From: Sphingomonas sp.
GTDB taxonomy: Bacteria; Pseudomonadota; Alphaproteobacteria; Sphingomonadales; Sphingomonadaceae
Reading direction: 5' to 3'
Assembly (NCBI GenBank): GCA_017418975.1
Contig: JAFOMG010000010.1
Coordinates: 1-64,000, forward strand
DNA: 64,000 nucleotides
Shown: positions 39,959 to 47,103 of the stretch, piece by piece
Layout of the letters: the number at the start of each line of letters is the position of its first letter
Numbering within the stretch: position 1 is the first letter of the stretch
The notes under the pieces: generated by a model
The model's input: the letters and a program-made list of their open reading frames with translations, nothing else
Databases searched by the model: none
Told to the model about the DNA's origin: nothing
Made by a program: the position numbers and the translations under genes

Positions 39959-40309
39959 GGTGCCATGCTAAGCGAGCAGCGCCGTGCAAGCGAGAGCGCA
40001 AATGAATGGCTGCTTTCAGGAAAGCAGACATATCGAACGAATGGCGGGAATTGAGGCGCGTAGCTGCCGTCACAACGCGTTTCACGCTCGGGGCTCTTGA
40101 GCACGAGGCGCGGACGCGCCTCGTGCTGTTGATCGTCGCGACCACGTTCAAACCTAATGGAAGGTACTGCCGGAGATTATGCTTAGGGTGTTTTCGACGT
40201 AGCGGTTGAGTGCCAGAGGGGCATGGGCTGCAAGCACCCACCGCTCATGTCGTTGCCTTTCCGTCAGCCGGACGAGGTCGGTTGTAGATACTATCGACGG
40301 AGAGAAAAC
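39959..40309. other. Gene-free stretch with two strong inverted repeats
   Basis: No convincing gene. A stem CTGCTTT/AAAGCAG lies at 40010-40027, in sequence resembling the dispersed degenerate DNA next to the 45-bp repeats. A perfect 13-bp palindrome follows at 40100-40127. Confidence 0.6.
40100..40127. terminator. Perfect 13-bp stem-loop
   Basis: AGCACGAGGCGCG is followed after GA by its exact complement. No T-run follows on either strand. It sits between the divergent ART-like operon and the small genes, so it is more likely a structural or mobile-element feature than a simple terminator. Confidence 0.5.
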
Positions 40310-40714
40310 ATGGGACATTCCACTCACGAACTGATTGCTGGCATTAACCGAGTAGGCAACGCCCACGCCGCTCAGATGGCAGGTGAGGAAGATCGTCAGG
40401 GCGCTGTACACTTCTGCCAGCGGCTTAGCGAAAGTGGGCAAAATGACATGGACAAGATGTTGCGTATGGCGCGCGATATGGACATGCCCAAGGGATATTG
40501 GAACGTCAGATATCGTAACGGGGAAACCGGTGAATGCATCGGTGGGACATGCAGCTTCAGATCATCGCCACTTACCCCTTGCGAAGTCGCAATGGATATT
40601 AAATTACAGACATTTCTTCACGGAAAATTTAAACAGGCTTTTCTTTCGCCAACAATTAATCACGGCACAATGGAGATATCGTTGATCTTCCAAGATATCT
40701 CTCTTCCGTTATGA
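40310..40714 (+). CDS. Unrecognised 134-residue protein
   Basis: The ATG of MGHSTHELIAGINRVGNAHAAQ is chosen, preceded by GGAGAG. The N-terminal half is helical (HFCQRLSESGQNDMDKMLRMARDMDMPKG) and the C-terminal half is beta-rich with four Cys residues. Composition is AT-richer than the core. Its last ~55 bases overlap the end of the convergent RNase H-like gene. No family is recognised. Confidence 0.55.
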   Translation: MGHSTHELIAGINRVGNAHAAQMAGEEDRQGAVHFCQRLSESGQNDMDKMLRMARDMDMPKGYWNVRYRNGETGECIGGTCSFRSSPLTPCEVAMDIKLQTFLHGKFKQAFLSPTINHGTMEISLIFQDISLPL

Positions 40715-41184
40715 GTTATGGCGACTGCTCTCGGCAATTCCTTACCCTGATTCCTCAGTTTTTGTATTCTTTTGATCACCATGCCTGCGGGATTATTTTC
40801 TGATATTATATGCCGCCAGGAACCATTCGGTATCTTTTGGGCAAGTTGATAGCACTCGGTCGCCAAGGGAACGAGATGGGCCTCGTGAGTTTTCAAGAGC
40901 CCCAGAGCCTGCTTGTTGTCGCCGTAGATCAAGAATTGCTGATAAGTGCCAAGTTGAGCGATATCTCCTGCCAATGAGGCAGCTTGGAGGGCCGTCTGCA
41001 TTTCGGCCCGTGGAGCGCTGGAGGGCCCCTGCCAGCGACTGTACCGAGCAACATCACCGATCAAGACGACTGCTTCGCTGAGGTTGATGTTGGGACTCCA
41101 TCCGGCGTCGAAATATATTTCGCAGCAAATGCTCGGATCAATAACGAGATCTGGCGGCGATGTATCGTAGAGCGAGCGTTTCAT
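40660..41184 (-). CDS. RNase H-fold protein with incomplete active site
   Basis: A 174-residue protein. EIYFDAGWSPN (Asp26), RAEMQTALQAASLA (Glu61) and FLIYGDNKQAL (Asp89) match the first three carboxylates of RNase HI in order and context. The fourth, usually Asp near a C-terminal His, appears as Asn in ENNPAGMVIKRIQ. It may bind or cleave RNA-DNA hybrids weakly, or act as a regulator. It is island-borne and overlaps a convergent gene. Confidence 0.6.
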   Translation of the reverse strand: MKRSLYDTSPPDLVIDPSICCEIYFDAGWSPNINLSEAVVLIGDVARYSRWQGPSSAPRAEMQTALQAASLAGDIAQLGTYQQFLIYGDNKQALGLLKTHEAHLVPLATECYQLAQKIPNGSWRHIISENNPAGMVIKRIQKLRNQGKELPRAVAITHNGREISWKINDISIVP

Positions 41185-41343
41185 GCCGCCTTAAAGCTCT
41201 GTTTTCATTTCGATATCGTAAATATCTCACATGGCACGCGTCGATCCCAGCGACTCGACATCTCTTACCCGTGGCCGCGCATGTCCAAGATATCATTCAG
41301 CGGTCGCGCAATCGTCGTTCGGATTGTTCCAGAAAGGGGAAAA

Positions 41344-41712
41344 ATGAACGCGATGCAGGAATTTTATATGCCGAGCTCGGCTGCTCTCAAAGAGCTTAGA
41401 GCACAGGTGAGCATATTGGCAAAACAACTCGATGAAATGATCGATCAGAGCCAGCGAGTATTTGCTTTACCCGCAGGGATAATAGGCAAATCCGCAGACG
41501 CATGCCCGCCTAACTCAAGGCGAACCCCGGCGAGCAAAGACGTACATCTCCTTCTGGTGCTTGCGGGCGATGACGGCATAACCAGCACCGAAATTCTGCA
41601 TGAGCTTGAAAAGCGTAGATCGGTAACATGGTCGGCGGTTCGGCAGGCACTGAACAGGTTGCGCACGAACGGGAAGGCTCGTCGCGTTGGCAGATTATGG
41701 TATCCGGTCTAG
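41344..41712 (+). CDS. Small winged-helix protein
   Basis: A 122-residue protein; the ATG at 41344 has AAGGGGA five bases upstream. Residues 10-35 form a helix (LKELRAQVSILAKQLDEMIDQ), possibly for dimerisation. The C-terminal 55 residues, DVHLLLVLAGDDGITSTEIL then VTWSAVRQALNRLRTNGKARRVGRLWY, are a winged helix. A DNA-binding regulator of the neighbouring transposition genes is plausible. It overlaps the convergent gene by four bases. Confidence 0.65.
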   Translation: MNAMQEFYMPSSAALKELRAQVSILAKQLDEMIDQSQRVFALPAGIIGKSADACPPNSRRTPASKDVHLLLVLAGDDGITSTEILHELEKRRSVTWSAVRQALNRLRTNGKARRVGRLWYPV

Positions 41713-42899
41713 CTACTGGTTTGCCAAGCTTCTCGGAACACCGCCAGCCCATATTCTAACCAGTCTTTCCGTTCGGTATTCAACCGCAGCTTCGCGGCGC
41801 CGAGCACTACTCCCGCCGGTACGGACTTGAGCCGATCACGATTGTGTTCTTCGACGGCAAGCTCAGCAGTTCGCTGGGCATCCTGCAACGAGATGGCAGG
41901 TTTGCCACTTTCGTCGGGCCGGATCCGATCCTGCGGAGCGCGCATCGTATAACGGGGTAGGAGTTGATACCTCCCGATCTTCATCATCATGTGTCGACGA
42001 AGCAGATGTCCAAAGTAGGGCTGCGCCGCCGGCTTGAAGCCCAAATTGAAACGAGACTTGCGAGCTATTTCGCGCAGGCCATCCCATTCCGCCCACGTAC
42101 CGGGGCGCATCGTCAGAATCGGGTGCAAGCCTGGCACGGCGGAAATGCCTTTTTCCCTCAAAGCTTCATAGCCGGTCGCCGCGCGCGCGATGATATCGAG
42201 AAAAGCAGCGGGCCCTGGCACCTGCGCGCTTAATCGGCAAGCCAAGATGAGCCGGGTGGCATCGTCGACGAGCAAGCTGATGGTAGGACGAAATGTCATC
42301 CCCTCCTCGCGGCAGATGAGATCTAGCGTCGAATGATCGACGAGCAACTGCCCGCCGAACGTATCCGTGTGATCGCCCTCGCGCTGTCCCCGAGCCATCG
42401 CCGAAAGTTGGAGGTCAGGATCCTCGAGCGACAATCGTGCAATCAAACGCCGAATGGTTGAGTCAGCAGGCACATCTAGATGCCAGGCTTGCGCTCGAGC
42501 TTGGATCGTCCGCACAAGGGTCGTCTCTGATACGACCGTATCCTTCTTGGCGTAGTCGATCAAAATGCCCCTCACGAACTCCACGAACTTCTCGGGTAAC
42601 CCGTCCGAACGTGGCTTTCGCGGTCTCGCGTGCGGGACAAGGGCAGCCAGAGACCCGGCTTCGTTCCAATCCCGAATCAGCTTGTAGAAGTGCGACCTAC
42701 CAAGCTGGAGCTGTTCCATTAGCGATGTCGGCGTGGCGCGGCGTTCCTGAAAATCACGGATGGCGCGCAGGCGCGATAAAGCGACCTCCTGGCGGTCCTT
42801 GTCCAACGCTATGAAGCTCAAACGTTCCGCTTCAGGCAGCTGCCCTGGCCAGAGGTCGTCGAGCTGAGCGGTGAGCGAATTATCTCCTTGAGCGGGCAT
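41709..42899 (-). CDS. TnsB/TniA-like integrase homologue with degenerate catalytic site
   Basis: A 396-residue protein. Residues 50-90 hold a helix-turn-helix (TPTSLMEQLQLGRSHFYKLIRDW) and LLVDHSTLDLI contains the first catalytic Asp (Asp188) of the Mu/TnsB rve fold, followed by LLVDDATRLILA. Where the second Asp (usually D-x-G) belongs, ILTMRPGTWAEW has none. The final Glu region reads PYFGHLLRRHM. It also lacks most of the C-terminal beta domain. It is therefore probably non-catalytic. It is transcribed divergently from tnsA. ATG 42899 and GTG 42920 are both possible starts. Confidence 0.7.
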   Translation of the reverse strand: MPAQGDNSLTAQLDDLWPGQLPEAERLSFIALDKDRQEVALSRLRAIRDFQERRATPTSLMEQLQLGRSHFYKLIRDWNEAGSLAALVPHARPRKPRSDGLPEKFVEFVRGILIDYAKKDTVVSETTLVRTIQARAQAWHLDVPADSTIRRLIARLSLEDPDLQLSAMARGQREGDHTDTFGGQLLVDHSTLDLICREEGMTFRPTISLLVDDATRLILACRLSAQVPGPAAFLDIIARAATGYEALREKGISAVPGLHPILTMRPGTWAEWDGLREIARKSRFNLGFKPAAQPYFGHLLRRHMMMKIGRYQLLPRYTMRAPQDRIRPDESGKPAISLQDAQRTAELAVEEHNRDRLKSVPAGVVLGAAKLRLNTERKDWLEYGLAVFREAWQTSS

Positions 42900-42962
42900 T
42901 GGGCATCTTAGCTGATTCACAGATCAATTTCAGGATAGGTTTGAGTGGCACCTATCGCAAAC

Positions 42963-43168
42963 TGCGACACAAGGCTCGCAAAATCTGCCGCACAGGTCAT
43001 CTAGCAGCCTTCTAGGGCCGCGCCTTGAGCTACAATAAATCATCTAAAATCAATATAATAGTGAACAATGCGGGCCGGCGACGCAACCTGCGGCTGGCAG
43101 GTGTGCGCTGATAAACGATTAGATCCATTACCCTTTCTTAACGGATGAGTGCGACAAAATGTGCGACA
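42963..43168. promoter_or_regulatory. Divergent intergenic region with three TGCGACA repeats
   Basis: Between the degenerate integrase gene and tnsA. TGCGACA occurs at 42963-42969, 43150-43156 and 43162-43168, the last two spaced 12 bases apart and close to the tnsA start. The region includes an AT-rich stretch (about 43031-43066). Tn7-like ends carry several short TnsB-binding repeats, so this may be the left end of the transposon or a regulator site. No matching right end was found. Confidence 0.4.
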
Positions 43169-43192
43169 CTACACGATTAGAAAGGAGATCAG

Positions 43193-44005
43193 ATGCGTGT
43201 CAAACCCTCCCTCCCGAAAGAGGGGATTCCGCCCATCCTCAAAGCCGAGAACCGCTTTCTGCACCCGAAATTTGGATGGGTGAGCATCACATTTCATCCG
43301 CAAGGCCTACCCGTCCGCCACGTCGTCACCCACGGCGGGAAACGGGTAGTCGGCTCCTTTCCCAGCATAAAGATGGGCAGAACGATGCCATGGGACTCCT
43401 TTGGCGAGCGCGCGCTCATTCACTGGTTTGAATTCGACAATTCCCGTGTTGGCTATCTGATGCAGCCTCATGTGCTGCAGTGGTCGGCCGCCGGTAAAAC
43501 ATACACCTACGTGCCAGATGCCATTTCCGAAGGAGCGCTCGATCTTACGGTGCATGAGGTCAAAAAGATCCACCCGCGCGTCCACGACGCCGAGTGTGAA
43601 CTCGACAGGTATGCGATGGCCGCCTCGATCTACGCCTTTTGCGGATTGGGTTTCGAGATCGTGACCGAAGGGCAGCTTACATCGAACGCCGCGAAGTTGC
43701 TCAATTATAAGGAGTTGGCGGGTGCCAGGTTTACGAAGTTCGGTCTCGCCGAAGAACTCGTCGTTCGGGAATATCTGACCGCCGTCGGTGAGGTGGTGAT
43801 GCTCAGCAACCTTATCGCTCACCTCGCCGGTATGCTCGGGAAATCCGAGGCCGTCGCAAGGTCTGTGATTTTCGCTATGGCGGTTCGGAGGATCCTCGCC
43901 TTCGACCTTGAGAAGCGCATCACTCCGGTCTCTTCGGTCCGCCTCATCGCTCCTCGTGCGCCAAGCATGCGCCTTCTCAACTTCTGGGAGAATGCGAATG
44001 ACTAA
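43193..44005 (+). CDS. tnsA: TnsA-like endonuclease of a Tn7-like transposon
   Basis: A 270-residue protein. SFGERALIHWFEFD gives Glu72, TYTYVPDAIS gives Asp109, and VHEVKK gives Glu122-x-Lys124, the order of the TnsA restriction-endonuclease-like active site. TnsA cuts the 5' ends of the element so that it moves by cut-and-paste. AAAGGAG lies ahead of the ATG. The stop overlaps the start of tnsB. It is the first gene of a tnsABC-tniQ operon. Confidence 0.85.
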   Translation: MRVKPSLPKEGIPPILKAENRFLHPKFGWVSITFHPQGLPVRHVVTHGGKRVVGSFPSIKMGRTMPWDSFGERALIHWFEFDNSRVGYLMQPHVLQWSAAGKTYTYVPDAISEGALDLTVHEVKKIHPRVHDAECELDRYAMAASIYAFCGLGFEIVTEGQLTSNAAKLLNYKELAGARFTKFGLAEELVVREYLTAVGEVVMLSNLIAHLAGMLGKSEAVARSVIFAMAVRRILAFDLEKRITPVSSVRLIAPRAPSMRLLNFWENAND

Positions 44006-46187
44006 GCTCGCCCTCATTCGAAACGCTCATGTCGAATTCGACGGTGTCGATCACGTCTTCCAGCAGGAACTCCCTGGTGACGCGTTGCTATTTATCGACG
44101 CCAAGTCCGGAGTACATTACCTCTACACCGACCCTGAAACGGGCGACCGGCGACTGCCCACTCGCTTGGACCTTGAGCTCCTTCTCGCAGAGGAGAAGTT
44201 CAAGCCTCTGTTTATGGCTCCAGCCAGAAATCAGGATGCGGAGGACGCTGAAGTCGACCTCGACATCGAAGGAATCCTGAAAATGGATGCCGGGGCTGCG
44301 CGGCGGCAATGGTGGGTACGGGCTTATGACCTCAATCCGACCCGCCTCTCCGACGAAGCGCTCCGCCGATTTATGGACGATCATCGGGGGGATTCCCGCG
44401 AAGCGGGCTTCGAGATCCTACCCCATCCTGCAACCTTACGTCGATGGATTCGTCGCCGCGGGTGTCTCGATAGCCGCCCTCTCGCAGCGATGGCCAATAT
44501 GTCGGGACGGGTGCGCCGAAAGCGTTCCTTTGATCCCAGGACCGAGGCGAAAATCGCCGAAAGCCTCGACGCCTATTGGAATAGGCGCGAGGTGTTGGAC
44601 TATGAGGTAAGGGATCTCGTCCAGGATTTCGTTGATCTCCATAACGGTACGGCACCGGAATGGGATCAGCTCAAGAAGCCATCCGACGAGACCATCCGCC
44701 TGCGGATCAGGAAGTCGGAAACGCCTGAGCTCTATCGGAAGAAATTCGGCGATAAAGCGTTCCGCCAGAAATATCGCGTGCCGCGCGACCGTCGTCTCGT
44801 GGCGAGCAACATTCTGGAAGTGGCTATTGTCGACCACACCGTGGTTGATACGATGTTGGTAGTCAGCGCCAAAGATCGAACGCCACTTGGGCGACCGACG
44901 CTCGCGATTATGATCGACGTAGCATCCAGGTCGGTGTTGGCGTTCGTGGTCACGTTCTCGCACGCCTCTACGCACACTGTTTCGCAGTTGCTAAAGCGGG
45001 CAGTACGGCCCAAGCCGCATCTGCGGAAGCGGTTTCCCGACTTTCCGGACGGTGCGGGCATCTACGGTTTGCCCCAGGCTATCGTCTATGATCGTGCGCT
45101 GGAATCGATCGGCGTGAGCCATCGGGATGCTCTCGCCGATCTTGGTATCGAGGTTATCTATGCGGGTGCCGCAGAGCCGCAGGCCAAAGGCATCGTCGAA
45201 CGGTTCTTCCGGACGCTGAACCAGCTTCTTTTCCATCGCCTCCGCGGCAGTGTTTCGCTTTCCGCATCTCTGATGCGCGAGATGGGGTATGACCCGACCA
45301 AGGATGCAGTGATAACTCTCGAGGAGCTCAATGAGCTCATCGAAGAAGCGATCAACGTCTATCATCACCAGGTCCACAGCGGAATTAACGCTCAGCCGAT
45401 TCGGATCTGGACCGAACAGGCGGAGAGACATGGTGTCCGCACGCTCCCCGATCCCGCTATCCTCGATAAGATGGTGGGTGCCACCAAGCATCCGTGCAGG
45501 CTCGACCGGGCGGGAATCCGAGTATTTGGCCTGCAATATTGCTGCGAGGAGAACGTCCCCCTTCTGCTGGCCGATATGGCGGCAGAGGAAAGGACGGCGC
45601 GCGGCAAGCGCAAAGGGTCCGCCAACGCGATCGTGAAGATCAAGTACAACCCCGACGATATCGGGTTGATCTACGTCTTCAACAGCAAGAACAGACGATA
45701 TTACGCTCTGAAATGTACCGATTTTAGCTACGCGTCTGGCATCACGCTCTCACAGCACAAGGAGATCAAGAAGTACGCCACTGCTATCAACAATAGCTTC
45801 AATACGCCCGAGCGGCGGCGTGCTGCACGAATGGCGCTGCGCGAGAGTATCGAGGCTGCCTGCCCCGAGATCGGCCTGAAGGCCAAGCGCGCGCAGAAGA
45901 AGCTGCGGGACGGTTTCGCTGCCAACGACGATCAGCCCGAAATCCTGTTCGATGCGGCCGAGGAACCTGATGTCGAGGAAATCTCGCAGGAAGTCGCGGC
46001 CTATGGGCGTGGCGATCGTGGCATTCCCCAACACAGCCCTCAGCGCGGCAAAACCGCGCGTAAGCGCAACGCCGCCAAGCGGAAGCCCCGTGCTGCAAAG
46101 GTCAAGACCGCACCGGTAAGTGCCGGCCTCGTCACGATGACCGAAGAACTCCGTGCCGCCGAGGCGGCCGGCTGGCGCACGAACTGA
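43998..46187 (+). CDS. tnsB: TnsB-like DDE transposase
   Basis: A 729-residue transposase starting MTKLALIRN, with GGGAG seven bases upstream. An N-terminal DNA-binding region (about 1-250) precedes the RNase H-fold core: Asp279 in IVDHTVVD, Asp365 in AIVYDRALE and Glu401 in IVERFFRTL, a complete DDE triad. A C-terminal beta barrel and a basic, disordered tail (RKRNAAKRKPRAAK) follow, the latter probably contacting TnsC. It joins the 3' ends of the element to target DNA. Confidence 0.92.
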   Translation: MTKLALIRNAHVEFDGVDHVFQQELPGDALLFIDAKSGVHYLYTDPETGDRRLPTRLDLELLLAEEKFKPLFMAPARNQDAEDAEVDLDIEGILKMDAGAARRQWWVRAYDLNPTRLSDEALRRFMDDHRGDSREAGFEILPHPATLRRWIRRRGCLDSRPLAAMANMSGRVRRKRSFDPRTEAKIAESLDAYWNRREVLDYEVRDLVQDFVDLHNGTAPEWDQLKKPSDETIRLRIRKSETPELYRKKFGDKAFRQKYRVPRDRRLVASNILEVAIVDHTVVDTMLVVSAKDRTPLGRPTLAIMIDVASRSVLAFVVTFSHASTHTVSQLLKRAVRPKPHLRKRFPDFPDGAGIYGLPQAIVYDRALESIGVSHRDALADLGIEVIYAGAAEPQAKGIVERFFRTLNQLLFHRLRGSVSLSASLMREMGYDPTKDAVITLEELNELIEEAINVYHHQVHSGINAQPIRIWTEQAERHGVRTLPDPAILDKMVGATKHPCRLDRAGIRVFGLQYCCEENVPLLLADMAAEERTARGKRKGSANAIVKIKYNPDDIGLIYVFNSKNRRYYALKCTDFSYASGITLSQHKEIKKYATAINNSFNTPERRRAARMALRESIEAACPEIGLKAKRAQKKLRDGFAANDDQPEILFDAAEEPDVEEISQEVAAYGRGDRGIPQHSPQRGKTARKRNAAKRKPRAAKVKTAPVSAGLVTMTEELRAAEAAGWRTN

Positions 46188-46200
46188 GGAAGGGCACATC

Positions 46201-47103
46201 ATGGATAGCAGCAAGATCGCCGCCCGGATCGCTCAGTTCGAGTTGATCCATATTTCCAACCCGCGCGAGGACACCATCCACGGTGTCCTCGACGAAATGC
46301 GCATGGTCGGCCGACACACCGTCGGCCGGCCGCAGAAGGGCATCCAGTTCCTGGCACCCAGCTTCTCCGGCAAATCGACCATCCTCAAATCCTACGCAGA
46401 CAAGGCCAATGCCGAGGCGGCCGCCGGGGCCGTTCCCGTTTTCTATATGGAACTGGCCTCGGCGACGACGCCGAACCAGATGCTCGACCAGCTGCTCACG
46501 ACGTTGGGGGATACCGCTCGCGTCAGCTCGGAGGCGCAGCGGTTCAAACGTGCGTGCGACATCAGCCGGGACCGGTGCATCGAGCTGTTCCTGTTCGACG
46601 AGGTGCAGCACCTCATATCGAACGATACCGCACGCGTTGCGTGGCGCGTGACAGAGGCGATGAAGCGCTTGCTGAACGAGGGCGTGGCACCGATCGCTTT
46701 TGGCGGCGACCTGAGCGCGACGTCGTTGTTCAGGTCGAATCCGCAGCTTCGCAATCGCCTGCTGACGCCGGTCGAACTGCCCCCGCTCGACTACAGCAAC
46801 ACGGCCGATACGAGCTATGCCTCGATCTTCTTCGATCGTCTTGACCAGAAGATGGTCGATGACGGGCTGATGAGCGCCAAGGCAAGTCTGGGTTCGGGGC
46901 AGATTCCATCAGCCCTATGCGCGGCAAGCAGCGGGGTCCTCGGCACCCGATGCAATATCGTCCGGGAAGCACTCCGGATCGCGCTGAAGCGCAATGCGAG
47001 GAAGATTTCTGCTCAGGATATTTCCGACGCGATCGACAACTGGGCGATCCCACAGGGGTTCGCGCCTTCCAATCCACTGCGTGGCTGGAGGGAGGCGGCA
47101 TGA
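46201..47103 (+). CDS. tnsC: TnsC-like AAA+ ATPase
   Basis: A 300-residue AAA+ protein: Walker A APSFSGKST (52-60), Walker B LFLFDEVQHL (Asp133-Glu134), sensor-like PIAFGGDLSA, and Arg-rich QLRNRLLTPVELPPL. It bridges the target selector and the transposase and enforces target immunity in Tn7 relatives. GGAAGGG precedes the ATG; the stop overlaps tniQ as ATGA. Confidence 0.92.
   Translation: MDSSKIAARIAQFELIHISNPREDTIHGVLDEMRMVGRHTVGRPQKGIQFLAPSFSGKSTILKSYADKANAEAAAGAVPVFYMELASATTPNQMLDQLLTTLGDTARVSSEAQRFKRACDISRDRCIELFLFDEVQHLISNDTARVAWRVTEAMKRLLNEGVAPIAFGGDLSATSLFRSNPQLRNRLLTPVELPPLDYSNTADTSYASIFFDRLDQKMVDDGLMSAKASLGSGQIPSALCAASSGVLGTRCNIVREALRIALKRNARKISAQDISDAIDNWAIPQGFAPSNPLRGWREAA

Noticed and set aside
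40006..40209. Plus-strand frame through the 13-bp palindrome
   Set aside because: It is explained by the inverted repeats and worn intergenic sequence, and has no ribosome site.
43031..43066. AT-rich stretch before tnsA as a replication origin
   Set aside because: No DnaA boxes, iterons or replication genes accompany it.
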